From the NCBI GenBank assembly GCA_008508345.1, contig QNGE01003908.1, positions 1-64,000 on the forward strand: a stretch of DNA of 64,000 nucleotides. The letters are read 5' to 3'. The notes below the pieces were generated by a model, which ran no database searches, was not told the DNA's origin, and worked only from the letters and a program-made list of their open reading frames with translations. The position numbers were made by a program, and so were the translations under genes. Shown in pieces: positions 33,346 through 45,741 of the stretch; the stretch's first letter is position 1, and every line of letters begins with the position of its first letter. This DNA is from Paragonimus westermani. Taxonomy: Eukaryota > Platyhelminthes > Trematoda > Plagiorchiida > Troglotrematidae.

Positions 33346-36300
33346 GATCTGTAGCTTTGACAGTTGGCAAGAGGATGCATACTAAAGTTTAAGGTCTACT
33401 GACCAAGCAATGGGGGAGTGGATGGCTGTGATTGGGCCACCCGATTTGGCGTATGTCACTGTTCCGTTGCAAGCCTCTTTCTTAGCCTCCACCGGCGGTC
33501 ATAGTTATACCCAGCCATGGTCGAACTCTGTCGGTGAAATACAGACTAATGCCGTCTTGCTGGATGCATATAAAACTAAGCTTTTCGAAATCCATACACG
33601 GCAGGTATCTGACGCCAACTCAGTTTCGCTTACAAAATTAAGCTACACTTTAGCGGTGGACTAGAAAACACAAGGCTCGTTAAGTTTTCTCCACAGAACC
33701 CATATTAGCATTTTGGGATTAAAGGTACGGTACACTTCAACCTAGACATGGATTAATAAACTTCATTATTCAGATAGTCTGCTTTGTATACAAAACTGAG
33801 GTTCCAATGGTTCACATTTGGCCACTTTTCCCGGAAAAAGCCTACCACTGGAAGTAATTCTTTTTCCGAAATCCACACTTTTCAATACAATTCCACGGTG
33901 AAGTTTGAAATGGTTTAACCCAGATCTGTTGAAAACACGGCTGAATTAATACCTAGCTGCTAGGCCAAATTGCTACTTGATGCTCATCGGTCACATTTTT
34001 CAAACGCTGGACAACCGAACTTTGTTTCATTGTAGTGGCTGGTTTTGTATTTTGCTTCAATCCATTCACTAACGTGCAACAGCTCGTAAGTTGTCAACTC
34101 TTCTTCTCTCATAGTGGGTATTCATCGCAAAGGTTTTTTGTTACATAATTCAGCCCCGTAACCCTGAAAGTAGTGAGGCGGTCCTAATGTCATCTTAACA
34201 AAATGACTTCAAATTTATAGGTTCATTATCTATACAGTTAGGTGTTTAACGTCATGCGAAACACACGTTCTTATGTAGGATGCTAGATATCATCAAGTTG
34301 TCCACAGCTAAAGAAGGTTGGATTAAACGATATTGGAACGTATCGTAAGGATTCAATCTTTACATAATTGCTCGTGGTTATTATGTGTGTGACACGACAC
34401 ATAATGGTTTATCCCACAGGACAAATTGTTGGTTAGTGCACAATGATAACATGTTCGATTGATGAGAATTATTTCAACAAGACAAAACCCTCATGGTTCC
34501 ATTTGCACTCTCCCGCATTGTTCACATTCATGAGCCACAATTCCGTTCCAAAAGACAGCCAAATGTTCACCTATCCATCCTATGCACCTGCCTGGTTCTA
34601 TACATTTGAATGACGTTTTCTGTTAGATTATCGCCGTCTACTTATTGTCTACTTGGCCATCTTGGTTCAGCAATGCCTCCCTTAGTCCGTCGTGTTGTCT
34701 GAATTGATCACCCATCACAATATAGCACTGTGACAAGTGCGGCCAAGAGTGCACTGTCCAGCTCAGTTAGGTAGGTCACGAAAGTACTCAAAATGTATCG
34801 TCACCGCAGAGAAGGCGACCGTATTAGGCGCAAGTAGACCACCCTATTTGTGTAGTTACATAAATTATTTCGCATTCAAGTCAACCGGAAACCTGCGTTA
34901 CCTGATCAACAACTTGCCTTCCCTTCTGGAAAATTGACTCCGCTGTATGTTCCTCTCTTCGACTTTGTTAATGCACTGTAATTTAAGGCTGTTGTTTATT
35001 GCTCAATTCAAATGCAAATATTTGGTTTTCTGCTCACCTCCATCTAGAGTACAATAACAGACACTCCTATATTTAATTGCGCCTCACTTCTCACTTGCAG
35101 TAACTTTCGCTCTAGTCAAGAATTCGTCGCTGGAATCTCTCTGATTTTCGTTTCCAAGGAAAAAGGTTCTATTTTCTTATTGGTCTAGCATTTGGCTGAG
35201 TATCAACGGCTGGCCGGGTCATAAAGATTTCCACCCACGAATCTCCGGCTCTTAGATTTTCAGGTTTACCCTGAACACGTGGTGGGTGAATGGAACTTCA
35301 AATGGTGAAGCGCACATCACTTGTGATGACGTTTGTAAGCTGGTGTCATGTGGTTACGGTACATACACAGCGTAGTGTGGATTTGTTCCGTCGTAGTATT
35401 GACAAACTTGGTTACGAATGGCTTCCATCAAGAGAGGACAGCCTTCTCTGCGTGGTGTGTGAGGCACATTATGCCGTCCAACAGTTCGGGTAAAATACTC
35501 CGCCCAATCAGGTTCTCGCCAGACCGATCACATCAACAATTCATTCTGCATCTCTGGCTACTGTCCTCACGTAAACTATATAGAGTTCATTGACGTCATT
35601 GCTGTCTGTGTTATTATGACCTGCTGACTTTGACGTAAAATACTGATTCTTAAGAGAGAAATTTTTCATATTAGACAAGCGGTGTGCTTGGCAGAGGCCG
35701 TCCGACCTGGCTTAGTTGAGTCGCCATGTAATTAACCATAGTGAACAAGTCATCTGATTACCTGGGCTGCTTGTTATTACCATAGTACAGCGATCTGGCG
35801 AGATCGATCAGGTTCTATATCCGAGATACTCAGACCCATCTTACAAATTGGTTGGATTGATTGCCACTTGGTCAGATGCACCAGCAATGCTGTGATTGGA
35901 CCGTGGGGATCGTTCACTTGTTTGTTCTACTACTCAGGTTGACGGCCCAAATATGCCTATACCTTCTACGTGAATACGTATGACACACGAGCCGGAATAA
36001 TCATCACTTCTGCTAGCTCGCGTCTGGTCAGCCCGTGAGTAATGGCCAGCCGCAAATACACAGTCGATTAAAAATGACGCAGTTCGTTACTTGGTTTCAC
36101 CATAGACGGACTCAGATGAAGCCACCGCTTACGTGTTTCCCGTCCCGTACATTGTCTGTCAACACCTGAATGGGTGTCAGCCTAACCCAGGCAGTGAGGT
36201 TGGGGGAGAATGAAGGAAATCAGGTCAAAATTATGCCTTCTCTGTGCCACATAAATCCGGCCCGATCGAATGCGAGGCCTAGCATATTTTTGTATGTAAG

Positions 36301-36779
36301 GACTCCCGACATAAACGATATCCTACTGTCAGTTAAAGCTCCCTCAATGTTAGTTGCTTTGACGTGACTGAAAACTAGTCATCCTATTGCAATGACTCAA
36401 AAATTGTATAGATTAGCTGACTGAGTCATGTGATAAACTGTGGTGGTAAACTATTATCTATTTCAATCCGGTGAACGAAACCACTCCGTTGTTGCATTAC
36501 CGAAGCTCTCACGAACCACGACAGAACAACGGAGGACGAATGGCTGTCCTAGTGAGAGTGACCGTAAAGCGATGAAGCTACTGTTGACTGAAAATGTACA
36601 AAAGCTCGTTCGTTGACCGCAAGTGTTACTGTCCTCGGTCGTAACAAGAGAAACTACACCACTATTTCCAGCACAGTAGATTGCTTGAGTCAACACCTGA
36701 CGGAATAATGCTTCATAACATCGAAGCCACTGAACCATAGCAAGTTTACCGTACATTACAGTTGATTAGCTGGCAGGGA
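33346..36779. other. No recognisable gene
   Basis: Short frames of up to 97 codons on both strands without known domains. No repeats were noticed. Confidence 0.35.
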
Positions 36780-37439
36780 AGGGAAATCCATATCTCTCGG
36801 AAAGTAAACAGAGAGAGACTGCAATGACGAGATCTAAACTAAGAAGAATGATTTTTGAAGTGTAATACAAGAAGCATTGCAGTATAGGAGTGCAGCTTAG
36901 TGCATCCCAGATAATATAAAGATCGAAACAAAACTCACATTGAATTGCACGAAGCCAGACAGACCATTAATCATACAGTACACCAAAGAAGATTGCAGGC
37001 ACCCAAATCTCTGAAAAAGGGAGGGGATTAGTTGCCATACAACCAGGCTCTTGACCGACGCAGTCGTAAACATGAGTAGAATGGATACACTGATATGACC
37101 TACCTGACCTGAGTCTAACGTACTCGTCGTCTCTTCGTCGACGGTGTGCTTTGAATAGGTTGGTGATCTACTAATCCCAGACGGCCAGCTCATCCGCGAC
37201 CGCACACATCACAACGCCATATAGTCCCGTCACTGCAACCTATGGCACCGAAGGTTTCCTTGCGTACCATGCGCTTTCGTTCTCAGCAGCGCAACAGTTG
37301 CCCGTTGAACGTCTGTCAGAATCGTATTCGTCCAGGCCGACTGATTCAACGCTAGGTCTTCTCAACACCTAAAATCAACGTTACAAAGTGAAAGATGTAA
37401 CTGAACAACATCATAGTATCTCCGCTTCTGACCATCAGG

Positions 37440-37680
37440 ATCCGCTTAGTTCTTTTCACAACAGCTGCTCCTGGATATGATCATCGCCCATCCGACGGAT
37501 ACGATTGACCAAACGGAGCACATTCAGCATCAGCATGGCTTTCACCCCGTCCATGTCCGCTCGCCGCAGAACCTCAGTGTTCGGAATCTTGTCCGACCAC
37601 CGAATACCCATGATGCGCCTCAGACACTGCACAGGGAAACGGTTCAGATAGCTCACGTTCCGTTGATACAATGTTCAAGT
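37440..37680 (-). pseudogene. RTE C-terminal domain
   Basis: The minus-strand frame reads YLNRFPVQCLRRIMGIRWSD, then IPNTEVLRRADMDGVKAML, LRLVNRIRRMGDDHI and EQLL. This is the conserved region after RT in RTE elements. The segment is open for 71 codons, one of the better-preserved parts of the LINE. Confidence 0.9.
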
Positions 37681-38235
37681 CTCACTGCCGTACAGCGGTA
37701 TAGACTGCACCATTGAGCGGTTAACACACAGCTTGTTGGCCATCTTCAGACTACGATTCTTCCAGACACGCCTCGCAAGATGTCTGAAAGCAGCACTTGC
37801 CTTCACTTTATGCGCTGTCAACTCGCGGTCACTTACATATCTGCCGACAAATTGCTACCCAAGTAGCAAAAATCCCCGCAGCTATCGACAAATTCTCCAT
37901 CGATGAGGATTTGAGGTGGAGATGCACAAGCAGCACCTCCACCAGGAGAACGATGAAAGAGGGAAAACGTCTTACCTGTGTTGATGTCCAAGCCAAACTT
38001 CGATGCTGCTGATGCGAAGGCTGTCGCCAGACATTGCAGTTCTTTCTCAATGTGTGCCAGCAATGCGCTGTCATCTTCTAACAGAAGCATGCACACTGTT
38101 GAGGTATGTAACGGGGTTGGGGCGCCGAAACGTCGTATATTCAGCAGACGCCCGTCTGGATTCCTGAAAAGCTAGTGCTACCATGGCAGTAAAATATGAA
38201 CTGAATAGGGCTGGGGCTCAAATACAACCCTGATT

Positions 38236-38732
38236 GAACAAAGCATATAGAAAATGAAAACTGGTAGATGCAAGCATTTCGTACTGACCCATCAGTACCA
38301 AACTTACAATAAAATGGGTGGACTTTTTTTAAAAACATTAAGTCCAGGGAAGGGTCAGGTTCACGAGCAGTTGTTTCTGAACACAGAGAGCTGGTTTGAG
38401 TCGATTAATTGCAACTGCTTTAGCGAACCGTAAGAATCTCGGGTTGGAATGGCGCAACAGAATAGATCAGTAGCATGACCGGTGGTCAAGACGTGTCTAG
38501 CGACTGAGGAAACTGGCTGTTTATGCGTTTCAGAAACATTACCATTCTCCGGTAACACGGACTTCTGTACCCATTTAGGTAAATGTTCCTTCATTCTGGA
38601 GATCAAGCATGTCTCGGTTCTGCCTATTTAACTTTATCGGCAGTTACATACAAATTGGTAAACACAATGTGAAGTGGCGCCGATAGGCTGATCTCCTTTG
38701 ATTGAAGGCACTGATGGTTTTTGAGTCCGAGC
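38236..38732 (-). mobile_element. PLE 3' fragment, copy 3, inserted in the RTE
   Basis: The minus strand repeats the GIY-YIG C-terminal part (MKEHLPKWVQKS, ARHVLTTGHATD) and hammerhead tail of copies 1 and 2, and ends at the same TTTGTTC terminus. It is flanked by GATT (38232-38235 and 38733-38736). Removing it joins the RTE frame from VTGVN to QG. The target duplication is therefore 4 bp at most. Confidence 0.9.
38263..38299 (-). ncRNA. Hammerhead ribozyme in PLE copy 3, core mutated
   Basis: Same layout as copy 1: stem I GGUA/UACC, stem II GUCAGUAC, GAA, stem III AUGC-UU-GCAU, cleavage-site C at 38267. The first core strand reads CUGAUGG (38295-38289), with the last A of CUGANGA changed to G. 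That is expected to reduce or abolish cleavage. Confidence 0.65.
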
Positions 38733-39469
38733 GATTCACGCCAGTGACAATCTCATAATCATCAGAGGTTGATCCACACGATTGCACTTTCGCCTTCATG
38801 CCCACATGCAAACAATCTAATCATACTGACGAACTTACCTAAACATCCAAACTTAACAAGCACCGTCCACAGCGCCTCGTGGCTCACGGAATCGAACGCC
38901 TTGGTAAAGTCCACGAACAGGGCATACAGGGGCTGGTTCCGTTCCTGGCATCTTTCCTAAAGCTGTCGCGCAGCAAACACCAGGTCGATCGCACTCCGAC
39001 TCGCTCAGAATCCACACCACTACTCGGGAACATTGACATCCAAACCTCTCGCATTCAATCGGTTCATAAGAATTCTGGCACGCACCTTGCCTGCGCGGCT
39101 CAGAAGGTTGATGCCCCGGTAGCTGTCTGTTCATTGCTTGCTACCTTTGCCTTTGAACAAGGGTACAATAGAGACATCGTTGAAATCTTGCAACATCGCT
39201 TCGTGCTCCAAAATAGAGTGAACCAGCTGGAGAGAAGCGCGTTCGAGCGCCGGTCAAGCATTCTTCGGGATCTTATCTGGCAGTCCATCTTCGACTGCAG
39301 CCTACCGTTGTGTAGTTGACCAATCGCCATCTGCAACTCCAGCAAATCTGGGGCGAGAGCAAGTGAAGAGTTGAAATCTTGTTGCGGCAGACCCTTCACA
39401 GTAATCCAATCAATTATAACAAGGCGGTTTTCCAGGTTGCCGGATTGTTTGTGCCAAACTTTCATGATG

Positions 39470-40712
39470 TCCTCCTGCTGAATGCAAGAATAACCGGGGG
39501 TCCACGTCTACAGTGCTTTAGTAGACTGGATAGATGGACAGAAGATCGCCTTAAGCGAATCGTAGAACTTGTTGTGTTGCCGATGCTCTGCAAAGCCCTA
39601 CGTGCGTTTGCCCTGCTTCCTCCACCAATTGTCATTGATTCCGCAAACACGCTAGGCCAGTTGACAGCGGATACTCCGGAACGTGGCTTTCTTCGCTTAA
39701 TTTTCTGAGTCCATTGTGGATGTGGCAAACGCGGCATTCTCTCACAGACCAATTGGCACTCCACACAGATCGTCTCAGTGGCTGCTGCCGTAATCTGTTT
39801 GTTCACCTGTTGCCACATACCATCGGGGCAGTGGATACAGCAGCGTTTTGCATACGAGTGACTACTGCCGGCTGAAAGGCGGTCTTCGTATCAGAGTTCT
39901 CCAGCTGTTTGATATCCACTTTCTGCCGTTTTTCAGAAGATCTACAATGAACAGACTTGCGGGCATGGATGAACAGTTTGGTCCTAACCAGCCTATGATC
40001 TGTGTTACATTCAGCGCCGAGCATCATACGAGTGCTGCGTACTTCACGAATGTCACGTTGCCGAACAGTCACGTAGTCGAGCGGACGATGGTGACTACTT
40101 TGTGGATGAGTCCACGTCGTGATGTCACTCGCATCCAGATGGAATCGGGTGTTCGTGATAGCCAGCTAGTGGGTAGCCAACAAGTGCAGCAGACGATCAC
40201 CGTTCTCGCGGACTGCCAGCCAAGCTACCGAGTCGCACCCAACTCAAACGGTCAGGTCGCCCAGGACAAACAGTCGGTCACTCACCGGCGCCGACCGGAT
40301 TGTGGCGGACATCTGATCATAGAACTCTTCCTTTGTATCATAGTGTGATACATAGATGAACCATAAACACTAATAATTTTGCACACTTACCTCGACCGAG
40401 TCGCGGGTGCACGGACAGCATTCGAGGGATGACGCCGGACGGTTCACCCATCACCAAGGCGATCAGCGACTGCAAAACAGACACCATGTTCCCGAGCACT
40501 GTCTGCCGAGTAACCTCTCCAATAGAAGGTGTACCAGGCACCTTCTTCCCGCAACTTACCTTGGTCTGCAAGCCTTGTCACACTTTAGGCTGCTACGTCG
40601 ATTTCATATTGACGCAGTTCCATCGCGATCAAGGCGGTGCGCCGTTCCGGTCCTTCTGTGGCACTGCATCGATCCAGCAGTGTACGCACGTCCCAAGTCT
40701 CAATTGTAGGCG
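39470..40712 (-). pseudogene. RTE APE-type endonuclease, broken
   Basis: The minus strand begins TWDVRTLLDR (about 40695) and continues ERRTALIAMELRQYEIDVAA, a stop, then SVTRLADQGKLREEGAWYTF and REHGVCFAVADRL. Later pieces are DRLFVLGDL (GDFN position degraded), TTWTHPQSS, LDYVTVRQRDIREV and the catalytic-loop CNTDHRLV (about 40014-39982, the S/T-D-H motif). The endonuclease nicks target DNA for target-primed reverse transcription. At least three stops and frameshifts interrupt it. The region 39470-39800 is the linker. Confidence 0.87.
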
Positions 40713-41349
40713 TCTTGCGTCCGCGGGCCTATCTCAAGTTGGTCTTCAGGGCACTGAAACCTGACTGAGCATTATCTTTTCGGGGGTTCGTGGTCGGGTG
40801 AGTGTCTCGCAGTAGCATATTTTCGCATATCCACCCTGCCGTGTTCAGTAGATAGGGCGACCCGATTTAGCCTGCGCGACGGCCGATGCAGTACAGTATT
40901 TGCTTTATTTTCTAATATCTGTTTGTATGGGCTTTGGATACTGCCAGGACACCCAGACCTCTGCAGGAGAACGATTAGGGCCCTCAATCAAAGCCTTTGG
41001 CTCAAAAGCCTGTACCACAATGCAGCAGGTGACGCACACACGCACGCAAACGCGACAACATCAACCACCCAGGACAGGATGGACAGTCACATCCAAAGCG
41101 ATTCAGCACACATTCACAGAAACAGTAATATTGCACAGACGACCAGAACCAGGTAGGTAGACAGGCACACACCTACATGTCGAATTAGCCACCCCGGGGT
41201 CCACATTTACGACGTACTTTCAGTGAAGTGAAAGTATTTATCTTAAAAAAGCCATCAGGAAGAATTATATTTAAAGCTTGTACAATGCTACCGGTGCCTA
41301 TATTCCACAAAAAATGGTTTTATATGAAACAGCCGGTTGTATGTATAGC

Positions 41350-41470
41350 TGGCTCCAAGTGTGAAATTTCCGAACTTCCGGTGTGACTTCGTAGCTCAGC
41401 TGGTACAGTATTTGCCGCATTTGGACATGTTGTTTCTGTAGCTGGTTCGAATCCAGCCTAAGCGCAGATA
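41350..41470 (+). mobile_element. tRNA-derived SINE family 1, copy 2
   Basis: The tRNA-like part, about 80 nt from 41385, has TAGCTCAGCTGG and an exact B box GGTTCGAATCC (41444-41454). The acceptor stem is degraded compared with copy 1. The leader CTCCAAGTGTGAA...CCGGTGTG upstream matches copy 1, showing the repeat unit extends beyond the tRNA part. The 3' boundary is unclear. Confidence 0.7.
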
Positions 41471-41689
41471 TTTCACAATTGGGCTTCTTCTTGTAATATA
41501 TCTTTCTTTTGAGCTGTTTTGGACAGACTCATTGCATTTGTTCATCAAGCTATACGTGTATATGAACTTTTCAGGATAACCGTTTGCCATTAACACTTTT
41601 GTTGAAATCTCTTCCTACGTCTACAGCCTATCTGGAGTGCAAATATGCCTGATCCTAAGAAATAAGGTTTTGATCAGACTCCGCTTCTG

Positions 41690-42990
41690 TTATCCAGACA
41701 AATCTGCAGAACTGAAGATAATGTGCACTCCGTATTGCTTTGTGATCGACCGATCGCTGTAATATCCCATCTTCACGCCGGGTGACGAGTGCATCCAAGA
41801 AAACGAAACTGCTGGTTTATTCCCCCTGCGTGAGACAAGGATAGGTTCTGGTGAATAGAGATAAACAGGTTGAAAAGAAAAATCGAAATGATCAGTATCC
41901 ATAAAAATCAGACCATCATTAACATACGGTTTGTAGAATAAAGCGTCGGAATATAATATCTGGGACTTTCTGTTCTGTCACACCCAAGAAGATGTAAGCT
42001 AATTTTGGGCCCAAGGAATTACCCATATGTTGTGACGCCCGCGATGCCATTGTTGTATGTATATTCGGGCTCCATGAGCAGCAAGCCCTACGGACAATAA
42101 CAATGGTAGTGAGAACAAGTGACTCAGTAGAAGTACATACTGCATTGTCCAAGTTACATGCGTTGGTGTCATTTTGAAGTGTGTGGACGTTTGACCCGTT
42201 GGTCGTTGAGGCCGCGATCAACCCGAACACACCTTGAGCCTTGGCACGAGTATGGGGCGCACAGGCGGCCTTGACTCTATAGCAACCCCGTCTACCTTTC
42301 TACAGGAAATTCCTTCAAAAGTGAAAATGTTGTTTTCTGTACACAGTAAGGTGAGATCCTTAAACCATTCAAGTTGAATACTTATATCACAGCTTGTGTA
42401 GAAATAAAATCACGAAAACTCATCTGTTTCACAAAGGGGAACATTCGTACGAAGGAAGTCAACCTCGATGTAACACATGGTTAGGTAACTGACTGACACG
42501 CGTTTTAACGTTTCTGCCAGGTCAAAAGTATCTTTTGGGCAATAGGGGATAACATTCTGCAAACGGGGTCCAGAATCCCAACCAGCCATCGAGCAATTTT
42601 ATAACAGACCGAATTGTCCACACACGCAATTTGTCGCAGGGGTGTTCCATTCCTGTATAATTTTGATGTAACTCTCATTCGTGGTGATTCGGATTCAACT
42701 GGCTTCATGCGCTTATCATGATTTTCAGATTTATGGCCACGCAGCGACAGTACATGAAGTTGTCTCACTATCTGCTTTTCCGGTGGTATGTTATTCTCAG
42801 CCGTCTTGTCTTCTTTGAACTTTCGTTGATCTTCGAAAATTGTATACATTTTCATTCCACAATAGTCCTTGCTCATGATGACAACACCAGAACATTTATC
42901 CGGCTTTCGAAACACCAAGTGACGCATTTCCCTCAAATCTTTGATAGTATTCATGTTTCAGGCAACACTGCTGTTGATGAAAATTGGTTA
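41690..42990 (-). mobile_element. PLE reverse transcriptase fragment, copy 5
   Basis: The 149-codon minus frame (42505-42954) reads HLVFRKPDKCSGVVIMSKDY, ..PLRQIACVDNS.. and YKIARWLVGILDPV, the N-terminal part of Penelope RT. Then FLRTNVPLCET-like sequence follows (about 42460-42430). A GNSLGPKLAYIFLG block lies in the 41919-42230 frame, and the catalytic Y-V-N-D (YVDD with D to N) is near 41920. SFSWMH and VHIIFSS-type remains end near 41690. Frames shift several times; the GIY-YIG part is absent. Confidence 0.82.
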
Positions 42991-45129
42991 GAAATGACTA
43001 TCAATTTGTCATGGAAACAACCCGCAGTAGTTGTAAAACAGGCAAAAGCTGAAATTATGAATTGCACCTCTGATCAGCGTGAGTATGACGAGGGTATAGT
43101 ATTTGTCCAGAAATAAACCACAATGGTCCACGCATAGGTGCTGTCAAAATTCACGTGATGTCGGCCACAGAATTCACGTGGATGGCGTAGATACACATTT
43201 TTATGCACAACTAACAATCACGCAGCGTTCGAGCAATTTTGGAATCACTCTCCAACCTTCGAACATGTCAACCGTGTAAATGGCTCTATTTGTCTGTGCC
43301 CAGATGATCAGAATGCAAGCACGCGAAAGCAATCTGCGAAATGCGGCAGATATAATAATTCTACAGCTAAAACACAAAATATTGTCGGGAATTATTGAAA
43401 ATTCTTCGCGATGAATACAACGTTCCAGATAATTATGTTTCTTAGTAACATTCCACCGTTAGCGTGTAACCGAAATAACCGAATGGAAATATTTTCGCAC
43501 GTCCGTAATTGGATTCATTGGTTTTACTGCTAATGACTGGGCTACAAAGTAATCAGGATCTCTTGTCTCTGCAAAAGAGACTGTCGGCATAATGTGTGTA
43601 ACTGGACAATCGATGCTGGATGTTATAAGAGTATGCTGACAGAGCGATACACCGTCCCAAATTCATGGTCGCTTAGAACTGGGGAAACGAGTTAGGGAAA
43701 TAACAAATAAACATCACTATCCCATGGACAACCATAGTTGTGAAGAGTGAATCAAGAATGTGTTTGTGAAAACGAATGACAGATCAATAAACAGCAAGCG
43801 ATTCGCTTTGAGTATGAGCAGAGCCACAGTTTGCTGGACCAAAAATTTCCGATATAAACAAACTAGATATCCCGAATCGATTTTTAAATTTCACTTATAT
43901 GAAAATGTGACCCAAGCCCATCTCTCCCATTAGTTTACCTGTGCATATCATATTTTCTTGTTTCCTACTGTTAACTGGACGTAGATCCAGATGAATTTTA
44001 GTGAGTCAATTCGACAAACGTGCGAATTGCCAGTTGCCATTTATTGTACATTACCTCAGTGGTGTGTGCATTACCCTGTTTGGGGCTCAGCTCGATCTCA
44101 TTGTTTTTGCACCTGTTGACTACTCAGAAGGACTTCGTTGGGTATGAATGCCGTATTATGAGATTATGGTTGACCTTTAGCCTGGAATTCGTATTTCGGA
44201 AACAATCTATCAATCGAAACTATTGAGGTTGTCTAACTATTCGCCTTTATACTCTGCTCACTAGTGCCGGGATGCCGTGATCCTGCCCTGTTTTGATTAT
44301 TTGGGATCATTGGTTTATCGGTACGCGCTGCTCAACACCATGGTGAAAGAACGTATATGACCACCTCTCTCTGGTGATGCACCCTCATTAACAGGAAAGG
44401 TACCATAAAAACACTAGATGGGAGCACAGGAGAAAAAACAGCACACTCGGAGAAAAAAGTTTGAGAAGGACGAAATATAGCCTTACGCTCCTCATCCGAC
44501 AAATATTTGTTCAGGGAAGCGATGCTCTGACTTTTCACCAAAGTTTGAAGTAAGGCGGCGACTAATATTGTGGCGAACCCACGAGTGAGTGCAACCTATC
44601 AGTGGTCTTTGGACTGGGGGCACTGAACTGAATAGAACTTTGTTCACGATAAGATTAAAACCCGATTTCATAAACTCGATATCTTAGAAAAGAAAATTTT
44701 GCAACACAAACAAGTCACATGACAACCATTTTAAACACAACGGTCTTCAAATGAATTGAGCAGTTTGCAATCATGAACATGTTCAATAGTACCTACACAA
44801 CAAAGTCAGAAACCGTTGTTGCGAATTGTATTCCTCGGACATATTCCGCTTAATCACACCTGGTACGCACTGGAGTCTGCGTGTTTTTACAGGAAAGTTC
44901 AAAACCAGTGAGCACACCGTCCGTCTCGGATGCCACGGAGACTGAGGCCAAGGAACGCCTGTGCATAACATACGACAAGTAGCTTGCACTGAAAAATCTG
45001 TGGCTCTACTCACAAACCACCTATCCAGTGTAAACCTGAAGGAAGAAGACCAGGAGGTGTTTGAGTAGAGGGTTTTGTGTTTGACCGGCTAATGCTGGTT
45101 AGCCACTTAGTAGGCTAGCGTGAATGTAA
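42991..45129. other. No recognisable gene
   Basis: Short frames only, no known domain and no repeat noticed. Confidence 0.35.
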
Positions 45130-45741
45130 AACTCTTACAACTCGGAAAAAGATAGACACTACAATGGCAAGATCTAAATTGGTAAGAAACATTGGAAATA
45201 TGAGGCAAGACACAGTTCACTATAGGAGTACATATTATTGCATTGTAGACAGGAGGAAGAAAAGCAACGAAAATTGAAAGTGAACACAAAAACAAAATAA
45301 GTTGCTTATTATGCGGTGAGCTCACAAAGCTAGAAGAAGAATGAGTAGGAGAGTACGTTAGCACTGGTTTCGGAAAAGCACGGCAAGCGATTTACCAAGC
45401 GCCGACGTTCATTTTTCGATACAAACGAAAAGAAGATATGATTGATACAATTTAATTGAACTCAACGTAATAGTCACCTATTCACTGATAAAGCATCAGA
45501 GGTATGCTGATGACCTGACGATCCGAGACGGTCAACGTATCCGTCGCAATCATATATAGTGATGCTACCAAGACTTATGGCAACTGTTGTTCCTCTGCCT
45601 ATCGTGCGCTCGAATTCGCGGTCGCGTAGCTGTTGTTCACCCAAACCTCGGATGTCTATCTAAATCTTACTCCTCCAAAGAGTATGGTTTAAGAATACTT
45701 CATCCTTAAATCTGGAATAGATGAAAAACACAAAAAATATA

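Larger units (their letters stand above)
37830..39465 (-). pseudogene. RTE reverse transcriptase, split by a PLE insertion
   Basis: The minus strand reads a linker (QMAIGQLHNGR, about 39330), INLLSRAGKV/ARILMNRL-like sequence, SECG..RP-type sequence and DFTKAFDSVSHEALW-like sequence (39130-38850). KVQSCGSTSDDYEIVTGVN follows (about 38795-38737), then the 497-bp PLE insertion. RT resumes as QSGLYLSPSPIQFIF (38235-38190). The catalytic box is degraded to LEDDSALLAH (38085-38052) from F-A-D-D, and GKTFSLFHRSPGGGAA with FCYLGSNLSADM follows. Several frames are used. Confidence 0.87.
36780..40790 (-). mobile_element. RTE-clade LINE, nearly full length, interrupted by a PLE
   Basis: On the minus strand an APE-type endonuclease (from about 40712), a linker, reverse transcriptase and a C-terminal domain run to about 37440, followed by 3' sequence to about 36780. 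This order and the motifs are those of RTE LINEs, whose endonuclease is often mis-annotated as craniofacial development protein 2. Many stops and frameshifts are present. A 497-bp PLE fragment is inserted in the RT. The second RTE copy (45130-47790) is homologous throughout, including the 3' region. Antisense open frames on the plus strand here are not genes. Confidence 0.87.

Noticed and set aside
38853..40709. Plus-strand open frames of 100-166 codons across 38.9-40.7 kb
   Set aside because: They are antisense to the RTE endonuclease and RT, whose conserved motifs are on the minus strand in the right order.
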